From: Actinoplanes derwentensis | GTDB lineage: Bacteria > Actinomycetota > Actinomycetes > Mycobacteriales > Micromonosporaceae | Assembly (NCBI RefSeq): GCF_900104725.1 | Contig: NZ_LT629758.1 | Coordinates: 2,852,001 to 2,916,000, forward strand | DNA length: 64,000 nucleotides | Direction: 5' to 3' | Shown here: positions 52,494 to 61,288 of the stretch, piece by piece | How the letters are laid out: the number at the start of each line of letters is the position of its first letter | Numbering within the stretch: position 1 is the first letter of the stretch | The notes under the pieces: generated by a model | Databases searched by the model: none | What the model was told of the DNA's origin: nothing | What the model saw: only the letters and a program-made list of their open reading frames with translations | Position numbers and translations under genes: made by a program

Positions 52494-53282
52494 TCACGGC
52501 TTGCGGCCGACCGCACCGAACTGGTCGATCGCCGGGACGTCGTCCTCCGGGCGCCAGAGGGTGACCGGGACCAGACCCGGCTCGACGAGCTCCAGGCCGT
52601 CGTAGAAGCTGGCCAGACGGGCCGGGCTGCGCAGGTGGTAGGGCTGGGCGGCGGACTCGTTCCAGATCCGGGCCGCTTCGACGTTCGCCGGGGTGATGTC
52701 GGCACCGTCGTACGTGGCGAGGAAACTGCCGGACGGCACCGCCTTCAGCGCCTGGCGGACCATGTCCTGCGCGACGGCGTCGTCCTCGACGTGACCGAGG
52801 ACGCCCATGAACAGCACCGCCACCGGCTGCGAGAAGTCAAGCGTCTTGGCGGCCTCGCTCAGCACCAGCCCCATGTCGAACATGTCGGCGTTGATGTAGC
52901 TGGTGACACCGTCCGGGTGGCTGGTGAGCAGCGCCCGCGCGTGCGACAGCACCAGCGGGTCGTTGTCGACGTAGACCACCTTGCTGGTCGGGGCCACCTC
53001 CTGCGCGACCTGGTGGGTGTTGTTCGCGGTCGGCAGGCCGGTGCCGATGTCGAGGAACTGCCGCACCCCGGCCTCACCGGCCAGGTAACGCACGGCCCGG
53101 ATCAGGAACGCCCGGCTCAGGCGGGCGTTCTCGGCCAGCTCCGGCCGGCTCGCGAGGATCTGCTCCCCGACCGCCCGGTCGATGGCGAAGTTGTCCTTGC
53201 CGCCCAGCAGGAAGTTCCAGATCCGCGCGGTCTGCGGGACCGTGGCGTCCAGCGTGGGTGGCACATCCTGATCGTTCGGCAC
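52494..53282 (-). CDS. SAM-dependent methyltransferase, DUF574 family (second copy)
   Basis: 262 residues. It begins VPQTARIWNFLLGGKDNFAIDRAVGEQI, then LDIGTGLPTANNTHQVAQ, VVYVDNDPLVLSHARALL, VAVLFMGVLGHVEDD and a C-terminal RLASFYDGLELVEPGLVPV. Same family as 21293-22087, with the usual family length. The substrate is unknown. It is divergent from the TPR-CHAT gene with 125 bp between the starts. Confidence 0.88.
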   Translation of the reverse strand: MPNDQDVPPTLDATVPQTARIWNFLLGGKDNFAIDRAVGEQILASRPELAENARLSRAFLIRAVRYLAGEAGVRQFLDIGTGLPTANNTHQVAQEVAPTSKVVYVDNDPLVLSHARALLTSHPDGVTSYINADMFDMGLVLSEAAKTLDFSQPVAVLFMGVLGHVEDDAVAQDMVRQALKAVPSGSFLATYDGADITPANVEAARIWNESAAQPYHLRSPARLASFYDGLELVEPGLVPVTLWRPEDDVPAIDQFGAVGRKP

Positions 53283-53407
53283 AGGGACTCCTATGTGGAT
53301 CGGCGTTCACGGGTGCCTCCAGCATAGAACCCGGAAGATCACCCCGGGGCGCAGCACCTGCCCGATAGTGGGGTGCCGTCCGGCTAGTGGGCGGCCACAA
53401 TGGAACG

Positions 53408-56404
53408 GTGACCGATGTCGACGTGCGGGCTCTGCTGGCTGAGGCTGAGGCGACCGGGGAGACGGCGGAGATGATGCGGGCCGCCCGGATGGCGGCGCGG
53501 TCCGGGGAGGTGGCCGATCTCCATCTGCTCGCCGAGGCGTTGCAGGTCGCATTTCGGTTCGAGGGTTCGCTGCCGCTGCTCACCGAAGCACTCGAACACG
53601 CCCAGCGGGCCGCCGGGCTGCTCACCGAGGACGACCCGGATCTGCCGCTGGCGCTGTCCGGCGTGGGCATGATCCAGACCCGGCTGGCCGAGGAGACCGG
53701 TGATCCGGAATTGGCGGGCCAGGCCTTGGAGACCGGCCGCCGGGCCCTGGCTCTGCTGCCCGCCGAGGACCCGAACCGGCCCGGAATGCTGTCCAACTTC
53801 AGCTTTCAACTGCTGGGCGCGGCCCGGCGCACCGGGGAGACGGTGCTGGTGACCGAGGCGATCGGCCACTCCCGGGAAGCGGTCGAGCTGGGCGGGGACG
53901 ACGATCCGCACCGGGGTGCGTACCAGTCCAATCTCGCGCTGGGCCTCGGCATCCTCGCCGAGGAGACCGGCAGCCCCGAGGCGGCGGCCGGCGCGGTCGA
54001 CGCGGACCGGACAGCACTCGCGCTGGTGCCCGACGGGCACGCCGGCCGGGCCAGGCTGTTGTCGAACGTGCAGGCGTCGTTGACCCGGCTCGCGTTCCTG
54101 ACCGGCGACGCGAGCGAACTGGCGGAGGCCGCCCGGATCGGTGCCGAGGCCGTCGCGGCGACCCGGCCGGAGGATCCGCGCCGCCCCGCCCGGCTGCTGA
54201 ACCTCGCCGACACCCACCAGCAGATCCATCGGTACACCGGCAGCCGGGAGGCGCTGGCCCAGGCGATGGCACTGTCCCGGGAAGCCGTGGCGACGGTCCC
54301 GGCCGGGCACGGCGACCGTCCTGACCTGCTGAACAATCTGGCGGGACTGCTGCGGTTGCAGTACTCGGAGACCGGGGCGGAAGCCGATCTACGGGAAGCC
54401 GCCGGGATCGCCCGGGAGGCCACCGAGACGGGCGCCGATCATCCCGAGTCGCCGGACTACTCCGCGAACCTGGGGCTGATCCTGTTCGCCCTGTACCAGG
54501 TCACCGGCGAGTCTCAGCTGCTCCTGGACTCCATCCACGCGCAGCGGACGGCAACGGAGACGGCCCGGACCGGGCTGTCGCGCGCCCAGTACCACGGCGG
54601 CCTCGCCGAGACCCTGCACATGCTGCATCACCGCACGGGTCGCGACGAACCCCTGGCCGAGGCGGTGACGGCCGCCCGCGCGGCGGTCGCCGAGGCACCC
54701 GAGGGTCATCCGGTTCGAGCCACGGCCTGGGCGCTGCTCGGTGTGTGCCTGCGGTCGTCGTACCGGCTCAGTGAAGATCCCGGTGAACTCGCCGAATCGG
54801 TGGCGGCGGCCCGGGAGGCGGTGGAGGCCGCCGCCGACGACCGGGCGCGGGCGTACCTGCTCAGCAACCTGGCGGCGGCGATGGTTCCGGTCGGTGCGCC
54901 GGCGGAGCCGGAGATCGTCGCCGAGGCTGCGGGATACGCCCGGCAGGCGGCGGCCGTGTTACCGGACGGGCACCCCTCGCTGGCCTCGGTGCTGGCGAAC
55001 CTCACCAACGTGCTGCTCGCCGGACCGGACAGTCCGCAGGCCATGAGCGAGGCCGCCGAGGCCGGCGCGCGGGCAGCGAGGATGGAGACGGCACCCCCGC
55101 GGGTCCGGATCCGGGCGGCTCGGAACTGGGGGCGCGCGGCCCGGCGTGGGGGTGACACGGTCGCCTCGCTCATCGCGTACCAGCAAGCGGTTGATCTTCT
55201 GGTCCGTGTCGCACCGCGGGACCTGGAACGCGACGACCGCGAGTTCGGGTTGGGTGAGATCGGTGGACTGGCCGGTGAGGCGGCCGCCGCGGCGCTCGAC
55301 GAGGATCAACCGGAACTGGCCGTGGAGCTGCTGGAACGCTCCCGTGGAGTGCTTTTCGGCCAGCTGATCGACGCGCGCGGTGCCGCCCCGGCGACATCGC
55401 TGCCGGGGCCGGTGGTCATCCTCAACGCCGCGCCGCACCGGTGTGACGCGCTGGTGCTGGACGGCGGCCCGGTCCGGCTGATCGAGCTGCCGGGGCTGAC
55501 CGAGCAGGTGATCATGGATCGCGCCAACACTCTGCTCACGCTGACCGGCCCGGCCGCCGCCACGAAACGGTCGTACGCGGCGAACCGCAAGCTCCGGCAG
55601 GATGTCCGGGACGTGCTCGCGTGGCAGTGGGACGCGGTGGCGAGTCGCATCGTGCCGGAATCCGGCGGCGGGCGGATGTGGTGGTGCCCGGTCGGCGCGA
55701 TGGCCTTCCTGCCCTGGCACGCGGCCGGACACCACGACGGTTCCGGCCGTAGCGTCCTCGACCGGGTGGTGTCGTCCCACATCCCCACGCTGCGTGCGCT
55801 GAACTATGCGAGCCGACCTGTTCCGCAGCAGCGCCCGGCTCTGGTGATCGGGGCGGCCGCGCCGGACGGCGAGACACCGCTGACCCGGGTGGCCGAGGAG
55901 ACCGAGCTCGTCCGGTCCGCGCTGCCCGGCGCGTCCACCCCGCTGCTGGACGCGACCCGCGCCCAGGTTCTGAAGGCCCTGCCCCGGCATGGGATCGCGC
56001 ACTTCGCCTGCCACTGCGAGAGCGACTGGCTGGTCCCGTCGGACAGCCGGTTGCTCCTGATGGACGGGCCGCTGACGGTGGCCGAACTGTCCGGCCTGGA
56101 TCTGCCGCACGCCACGCTGGCCTATCTGTCGGCGTGTGCCACCACCCGGACCAATCTGCGCCTGGCCGACGAGGCGGTGCAGGTGACGGCCGGGCTGCTG
56201 ATGGCCGGGTTCCGGCAGGTGATCGGAACGTTGTGGAAGGTGGGCGACAACGACGGCCTGACCGTGTCGACGGCGTTCTACACGGGTCTGCGGGGTGATC
56301 CGGACCGGGCTGCCGAGGTGCTGCACACCGTGGTCCGGGCGTTACGGGACGAGGATCCGGTCTCGGTGTCCCGGTGGGCCGCGTACATCCATGCCGGGAT
56401 CTGA
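53408..56404 (+). CDS. TPR-CHAT caspase-like protease
   Basis: 998 residues from GTG 53408 (GTG 53387 is an alternative). A long run of TPR-like helices (about 10-620) has repeats such as LLSNVQASLTRLAFLTGDASELAEAARIG and LLNNLAGLLRLQYSETGAEADLREAA. The CHAT domain (about 700-998) has the catalytic His in HFACH (His869) and Cys in YLSACATT (Cys910), with GFRQVIGTLWKVGD and DEAVQVTAGLLMAG as further CHAT blocks. The TPR part is the expected sensor that activates the protease. The gene is followed at 8 bp by the TIR-like gene, so they are one transcript. Confidence 0.9.
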   Translation: MTDVDVRALLAEAEATGETAEMMRAARMAARSGEVADLHLLAEALQVAFRFEGSLPLLTEALEHAQRAAGLLTEDDPDLPLALSGVGMIQTRLAEETGDPELAGQALETGRRALALLPAEDPNRPGMLSNFSFQLLGAARRTGETVLVTEAIGHSREAVELGGDDDPHRGAYQSNLALGLGILAEETGSPEAAAGAVDADRTALALVPDGHAGRARLLSNVQASLTRLAFLTGDASELAEAARIGAEAVAATRPEDPRRPARLLNLADTHQQIHRYTGSREALAQAMALSREAVATVPAGHGDRPDLLNNLAGLLRLQYSETGAEADLREAAGIAREATETGADHPESPDYSANLGLILFALYQVTGESQLLLDSIHAQRTATETARTGLSRAQYHGGLAETLHMLHHRTGRDEPLAEAVTAARAAVAEAPEGHPVRATAWALLGVCLRSSYRLSEDPGELAESVAAAREAVEAAADDRARAYLLSNLAAAMVPVGAPAEPEIVAEAAGYARQAAAVLPDGHPSLASVLANLTNVLLAGPDSPQAMSEAAEAGARAARMETAPPRVRIRAARNWGRAARRGGDTVASLIAYQQAVDLLVRVAPRDLERDDREFGLGEIGGLAGEAAAAALDEDQPELAVELLERSRGVLFGQLIDARGAAPATSLPGPVVILNAAPHRCDALVLDGGPVRLIELPGLTEQVIMDRANTLLTLTGPAAATKRSYAANRKLRQDVRDVLAWQWDAVASRIVPESGGGRMWWCPVGAMAFLPWHAAGHHDGSGRSVLDRVVSSHIPTLRALNYASRPVPQQRPALVIGAAAPDGETPLTRVAEETELVRSALPGASTPLLDATRAQVLKALPRHGIAHFACHCESDWLVPSDSRLLLMDGPLTVAELSGLDLPHATLAYLSACATTRTNLRLADEAVQVTAGLLMAGFRQVIGTLWKVGDNDGLTVSTAFYTGLRGDPDRAAEVLHTVVRALRDEDPVSVSRWAAYIHAGI

Positions 56405-56412
56405 GGGGGATC

Positions 56413-57624
56413 ATGACTGACGAACCGCTCGCCGAGGTGGAGGTCCTCCTGGTCGAAGACGACCAGCGGGGTGACCCGGCCAGCGAGGTGAGCCTGGGGA
56501 CGGTGCGTTTCGGGAGCTGGCGGATCCAGTCGCTGCCGGCACCGGAGTACGCCACCGACGCCTATCTGGTCCAGGTGGTCTTCGACATCGAGCTGGCGCC
56601 GGAGGTGCCCGGGCCGGTGTGGGCCGAGATCGGGCTGGAGTTCGGCGAGGGGGTGAACGTGCTCGATGTCATCCCCCGGGCGATCACCCGGGAGCACGAC
56701 GACCGCACCTATGTGCTCGGCCCGGATCTGCGGTTCACCGGGCCGGGCTCGCCGGACGGCCGGTCGTTCCTGCTCGAAGGGCTGACCCCGACGATCGCGG
56801 CGTTCGGGCTGGGCAGCCGCCGGATGCGCTGGCGGCACACCGCAACGACGGCGGCCGGGGTGCCGGTGGGTTCGCACACCGGCTGGCTGGTGGTGGAGAC
56901 GCCACCGGACGTGCGTGAGATGGCGGTGCGTTTCTCGGCGGACTACCGGCTGGAACCGAAGGACACCATGGGCCTGCGGGCCGGTAGCCGTCCGGTCGAC
57001 CGGACGGTGGCGCTGCCCGCACCGGCTCCCGGGCCCCGGGCCGAACCGGATGCGGACCGATCCCGGCGAGTGTTCCTGATCCACGGCCGGGACGACGTCT
57101 TCGCCGGCCGGATGCGGGATCTGCTCAGCAATCTGGGGCTCCGGGTGCTGGAGTGGGATCCGCTGGTCCGTACCGCCGGACGCGGGGCGTCGCCGCACGT
57201 CCTGGAGGTGATCCACCACGGGCTGAACAGCGCACAGGCGGTCGTCGCGCTGCTCACTCCGGACGACGTGGTGTCCCTGCATCCCGACCTGTGGGCACCG
57301 CGCGAGGATGCGCACGAGACGGTGCCGATGATGCAGCCTCGCCCGAACGTCCTGATGGAACTCGGGGCCGCGCTGCTCGCGTTCCGGGAGCGCACGGTGA
57401 TGGTCAAGGTGGGTGAGATCCGGCCGCTGGGCGACATCGCTGGGGTCAACTACATCGACTTCCACGAGACGGACGCCGCCCGAGGAAAGCTTGTCTCCCG
57501 ATTGAAGGCCGCCGGATGCACGGTTGACGACACCGGCACCGAATGGCGCCGGCCCGCCCGGTTCGAGGGGCTGGCGGTCTTCGACCGTCGGCCGCCGGTC
57601 ACAGGGCCCGCAGGAACGCCCTGA
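56413..57624 (+). CDS. TIR-like (PF10137-type) protein with unknown N-terminal domain
   Basis: 403 residues. Residues 1-195 are beta-rich with no recognised family. A Pro/Ala linker follows. The TIR-like domain (219-350) has RVFLIHGRDDVFAGRMRDLLSNLGLRVLEWD, VIHHGLNSAQAVVALLTPDD and the catalytic-type PRPNVLMELGAALL (Glu316), then GVNYIDF. This is the pattern of the Cap12/Pycsar-type TIR effectors that hydrolyse or convert NAD+. Its 3' end overlaps the opposite TM-Macro gene by 26 bp. It probably produces or amplifies a nucleotide signal or depletes NAD+ once released by the CHAT protease; that is inference. Confidence 0.82.
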   Translation: MTDEPLAEVEVLLVEDDQRGDPASEVSLGTVRFGSWRIQSLPAPEYATDAYLVQVVFDIELAPEVPGPVWAEIGLEFGEGVNVLDVIPRAITREHDDRTYVLGPDLRFTGPGSPDGRSFLLEGLTPTIAAFGLGSRRMRWRHTATTAAGVPVGSHTGWLVVETPPDVREMAVRFSADYRLEPKDTMGLRAGSRPVDRTVALPAPAPGPRAEPDADRSRRVFLIHGRDDVFAGRMRDLLSNLGLRVLEWDPLVRTAGRGASPHVLEVIHHGLNSAQAVVALLTPDDVVSLHPDLWAPREDAHETVPMMQPRPNVLMELGAALLAFRERTVMVKVGEIRPLGDIAGVNYIDFHETDAARGKLVSRLKAAGCTVDDTGTEWRRPARFEGLAVFDRRPPVTGPAGTP

Positions 57625-58486
57625 CCTCCAGCAGGTCGATGGTGTGCAGGTCGTCGGGGTGGACGATGATCCGCAGCTCCCGGCAGATCGGCATCTCCCG
57701 GGAGCGGGCCAGGAAGGAGATCAGGATCAGCTTCAGCAGGGACTCCCGGTCGAGCTGGTCGATGCGGGCCAGCCCCGAGCCGACGATGGGCATCGCGAGC
57801 GGGCGCCGTTCGGCCCGCTCGTAGACGGCGTCCCACAGGCGGTTCAGGCTGACCCACATGTCGTCCACCGAGGAGCGTGGCACCAGATCATTACCGAGCC
57901 GGCTGTACGCCAGGGCGAAGACCTGTTGTCCGGGCTGACCGGCGACGGCGACCGTGCCGATCGGGTACCGGGTGCGCTTGCCCACTTTGGTGCCGGGCCG
58001 TTCGGTGACGACCGGGGCGGCCCGGCGCAGGGCGGTCGCGAGTTCGTGGTCGAGGCGGCGCTGGTCGTCGCCGTACCGGCGGTGCAGCAGTTGTCCCTGG
58101 ACCGATGTGCTGGAGATGATGCGGTCGTCGGTGACCGAGGTGTCGAAGGTGTCGGTGAAGCCGACGACCAGGTGGGTGTCCTGTTCGAACAGGTCACCGA
58201 CCTCGATGCAGATCCGGGTGTCCGGTTTGTCGAACTCGCGCTCGATCCGGGACCTGGGGTAGGCCTGCGCCACTGCCCAGGCCAGGCAGCCGGCCAGGGT
58301 CAGGGCGGTCACCACGATCGGCGCCGGGAACGCCTTGTTGAAGAACATCTGCCCGAGGAACTGGATCACCGCCGACACCAGCCCGGCGGCCGCCAGCAGG
58401 TGCGCGAGGAAGATACGCAGACCACGGCGGGTACGGAAGATCAGCCGGGTGGCGTAGAACGGGCTGATGACTGAACGTCTTCCCAT
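57599..58486 (-). CDS. two-TM plus ThsA-type Macro protein (Thoeris type II ThsA-like)
   Basis: 295 residues from ATG 58486. A basic N-terminus leads into TM1 (about 22-45) and TM2 (about 53-76), then a ThsA-Macro-like domain (about 94-295): VGDLFEQDTHLVVGFTDTFDTSVTDDRIIS, VQGQLL, YPIGTVAVAG, AYSRLGNDLVPRSSVDD, PLAMPIVGSGLARIDQL and LLKLILISFLARSR. The TM-Macro plan equals the membrane effector of type II Thoeris, where an ADP-ribose-derived signal from a TIR protein is sensed by Macro. It is divergent from the cyclase-TM-Macro paralogue. Confidence 0.8.
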   Translation of the reverse strand: MGRRSVISPFYATRLIFRTRRGLRIFLAHLLAAAGLVSAVIQFLGQMFFNKAFPAPIVVTALTLAGCLAWAVAQAYPRSRIEREFDKPDTRICIEVGDLFEQDTHLVVGFTDTFDTSVTDDRIISSTSVQGQLLHRRYGDDQRRLDHELATALRRAAPVVTERPGTKVGKRTRYPIGTVAVAGQPGQQVFALAYSRLGNDLVPRSSVDDMWVSLNRLWDAVYERAERRPLAMPIVGSGLARIDQLDRESLLKLILISFLARSREMPICRELRIIVHPDDLHTIDLLEVRAFLRAL

Positions 58487-58552
58487 GGTTACATTATGTG
58501 CTTTCCGTGCCAGGAGACTTCAAGGTCCACTGTGTCGGAGAACGGAGGCGAC

Positions 58553-60070
58553 ATGACGATCCGCTACGAGCCGGTGCACTTCACGATCGTCGCCATCGAC
58601 GTGGCCGGCTCCGGCGGCCGCGACGACCAGCTGCTGCTGCAGATGCGCGCCGATCTGCGCCGGATGGTCGGTGACGCGCTCCTCGATCAGGGCCTGGATC
58701 CGGCGGACGTGTCGATGGAGGATCTCGGCGACGGGGTCCGGCTCATCGTCCCCGCCTCGGTCACCCCGGCCCGGCTGCTCGACCCGTTCGTCACCCGGCT
58801 CGGCGCGGCCCTGCGCGCCCATCGCAAGATCATGGCCGACGCGGCCCGGCTGCGGCTGCGAGTCGCGGTCCACATGGGACTGCTGCACCGTGACAACGGC
58901 GGCTGGGCCGGGGAACCACTGGTCCACATCGCCCGGCTGCTGGACGCCCCGGCGGTCCGGCAGGTCATCGGCACCGGTCAGGTCGATCTCGCGGTGATCG
59001 TCTCCGGTGACGTCTACGACAAGGTCGTCCGCCACGGGTACGGGCTCGACGACTCCAGCTATCGCAAGGCCACCATCGCGGTGAAGGAGACCCGGACCGT
59101 CGCCTGGCTCTGCGCGCCCGGCCACTCCGCACCGCCTGGCCTGGAGCCCACCCCGGAACCCCCTTCGGCCGTGACTCCGTCGGCGGTGGCCCGGGTGCGG
59201 CGGCGGTCCTCCCCCGGCCGGTTCCGGCAGGCGTTCGGCACCCGGCGCGGCGTGCGGGGGTTCGGCCGGCGTCTCGCCGTCACCTCCGGCGGCCTGCTGT
59301 CCGGGGCGGCGCTGGCGGTGGTGGCGTTGCGGCTCGGCGCGCCGGTCGCGCTCGCCGTCGTGGCACCGGCCCTGCCCGGCGTCCTGTGGGCCCTGGCCGG
59401 CACCTATGCCGGGTGGGCTCCCGGGCACCGGCTGCACCGTCCGGAGGTGACCGTGACGTTCCGGGTCGGGGATCTGTTCGACGAGGACGCGCACCTCGTC
59501 GTGGGTTTCACCGACACGTTCGACACCTCGGTCACCGGGGACCGGATCATCAACAGCGCCTCGGTGCAGGGCCAGCTCCTCACCCGGCTGTTCGACGGTG
59601 ATCAGCGCCGCCTCGACCGGGAGCTGGCCCAGGCACTGGCCCGGCACACCCCCACCGGTTCGGAGCGCCGGGACGCGAAACGGCTGGGCAAGCTGGTCCG
59701 GTACCCACTGGGCACGGTGGCCGTCCTCGGTGCGCCGGACCGGCACGTCTTCGCCACCGCGTACAGCCGGATGGGTAACGACCTGGTGCCACAGTCCGGC
59801 GTCGACGATCTCTGGCGCAGCCTGTCGGCCTTGTGGGACGCGGTCTACGAGCGCGGTCAGCGCGCACCCCTCGCGATGCCGGTGGTCGGGTCGGGTGCCG
59901 CCCGGATCGATCAGCTGAGTCCGCAGAGTCTGCTCAAGCTGGTGCTGATCTCGTTCGTGGCACGCTCGCGCCAGTCGCTGATCTGCCGGGAGCTGCGGAT
60001 CGTCGTGCATCCCGGCGATCTGGGCGCCATCGACCTACCCGAGATCCGGCGATTCCTGAAGGGACTGTGA
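58553..60070 (+). CDS. class III cyclase-like domain fused to TM-Macro
   Basis: 505 residues from ATG 58553 (GGAGG upstream). A class III nucleotide-cyclase-like domain (about 8-185) has FTIVAIDVAGSG with Asp16, MEDLGDGVRLIV with Asp60 and AVHMGLLHRDNGGWAGEPLVHIARLLDA; the two metal-binding Asp are kept, whereas the usual Asn/Arg transition-state pair is not obvious. A linker follows, then TM helices (about 241-262 and 264-286) and a ThsA-type Macro domain (301-505) closely similar to the neighbour (VGFTDTFDTSVTGDRIIN, PLAMPVVGSGAARIDQL). Its 3' end overlaps the glycosyltransferase by 36 bp. Confidence 0.8.
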   Translation: MTIRYEPVHFTIVAIDVAGSGGRDDQLLLQMRADLRRMVGDALLDQGLDPADVSMEDLGDGVRLIVPASVTPARLLDPFVTRLGAALRAHRKIMADAARLRLRVAVHMGLLHRDNGGWAGEPLVHIARLLDAPAVRQVIGTGQVDLAVIVSGDVYDKVVRHGYGLDDSSYRKATIAVKETRTVAWLCAPGHSAPPGLEPTPEPPSAVTPSAVARVRRRSSPGRFRQAFGTRRGVRGFGRRLAVTSGGLLSGAALAVVALRLGAPVALAVVAPALPGVLWALAGTYAGWAPGHRLHRPEVTVTFRVGDLFDEDAHLVVGFTDTFDTSVTGDRIINSASVQGQLLTRLFDGDQRRLDRELAQALARHTPTGSERRDAKRLGKLVRYPLGTVAVLGAPDRHVFATAYSRMGNDLVPQSGVDDLWRSLSALWDAVYERGQRAPLAMPVVGSGAARIDQLSPQSLLKLVLISFVARSRQSLICRELRIVVHPGDLGAIDLPEIRRFLKGL

Positions 60071-61174
60071 CTCGTAGATCGCCGACAGACGTTTCAAGAA
60101 GACCTCCGGGGAGTACGCCGCCGCGGCCGCCCGCCCTTGACCGGCCATTGTGGATCTCAGCGCGGCGTCGTCGAGCATGCGCAGCAGCGCGGCGGCGACC
60201 GCGTCCGGCTCCGGTTCGCAGGTGAACCGCCCGGCCTCGGTGGCGCCCGGCCGGATCGCGAGCCCCGGATCGGCGACCACCACCGGCAGCCCGGCCGACT
60301 CCGCCTCGGCCAGCACCAGGCTCTGGGTGTCGGTGGTCGAGGTGAACGCGAGGACGTCAGCGGCCCGGTAGTGGCCGGCGACCTCGTGATGCGGCACCGG
60401 CGGCAGCACGTCGACGTGCCCGGCCAGCCCGAGGCCGGCGATCCGGCGGGCCAGGTGCCGGCGCCGCCGCCCGATCCCGAGCAGCACCAGGCGGGTCTGC
60501 GGCCGGGCCGCGTGCACCCGGATGAACGCCTGCAGCAGCAGCTCCGGGTTCTTCTCCGCGGTGCCCCGGCCGACCGAGAGCACCACGTTCGCGGTGTCAC
60601 GCTCCGGGCGAGGCGCGACGGCGGTGACCGGGGTGGGCAGCACCCGGATGTCGGCGGTGGTGCCGAACTCGGCGAACCCGGCGGCGGTTTTGGCGGACGG
60701 GGCGATCACCACCGTCGTCCGCGCGAACATGGCCCGGCCCAGCTCGACCAGCCGGGCCCGGCGGACGGCACCGGGCCGGGTCAGTTCCCGGTACTCCCGC
60801 AGCGACCAGCGCAACCCGAGACTGTGGGCGCACCAGGCGGCGCCGATCGGGATCTCGGCGAACAGGTCGGCGTACGCCAGCAGGTCGGTGTGCCAGGTGA
60901 TCACCAGGGGCACACCCCAGTCGGCGGCCGCCCGGAACCCGTACATCCCGATCGGTCCGGTGGTGTGCACGTGGACCACGTCGGCCGGGCGGGCGGTGAA
61001 CGGCAGCCCCACCCGGACCTGCCGAAACGGCACCGGCACACTCGGCACCCGGCCGGGCCGGTGCAGATCGACCTGGTATCCGGCCGACCGCAGCAGCCGC
61101 ACGGTCGTCTCCACCGACCGGGTGACACCGTCCGGCCGGCCGGGATGACTGTCGCAGAAATGGGCGATCCTCAC
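60035..61174 (-). CDS. GT4-type glycosyltransferase
   Basis: 379 residues from GTG 61174 (61204 is possible). The GT-B fold has DGVTRSVETTVRLLRSAGYQV, VVHVHTTGPIGMYGF, VITWHTDLLAYADLF, VVLSVGRGTAEKNPELLLQAF and the EX7E-type AEAESAGLPVVVAD. Likely a cell-wall or exported-glycan sugar transferase, co-directional with the GT2 gene upstream. Its 3' end overlaps the cyclase-TM-Macro gene. Confidence 0.88.
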   Translation of the reverse strand: MRIAHFCDSHPGRPDGVTRSVETTVRLLRSAGYQVDLHRPGRVPSVPVPFRQVRVGLPFTARPADVVHVHTTGPIGMYGFRAAADWGVPLVITWHTDLLAYADLFAEIPIGAAWCAHSLGLRWSLREYRELTRPGAVRRARLVELGRAMFARTTVVIAPSAKTAAGFAEFGTTADIRVLPTPVTAVAPRPERDTANVVLSVGRGTAEKNPELLLQAFIRVHAARPQTRLVLLGIGRRRRHLARRIAGLGLAGHVDVLPPVPHHEVAGHYRAADVLAFTSTTDTQSLVLAEAESAGLPVVVADPGLAIRPGATEAGRFTCEPEPDAVAAALLRMLDDAALRSTMAGQGRAAAAAYSPEVFLKRLSAIYESQSLQESPDLG

Positions 61175-61288
61175 GGCTCGGAGATCATTGCGTGCCCGGC
61201 GCACGACCGCTACCCCGCGTCGTAGGCTCGGGCCGGTGAACCGGGTGAAACGGGTGCTTCCGGCCTTCGGGACGCTGGCCGCCGTGCT

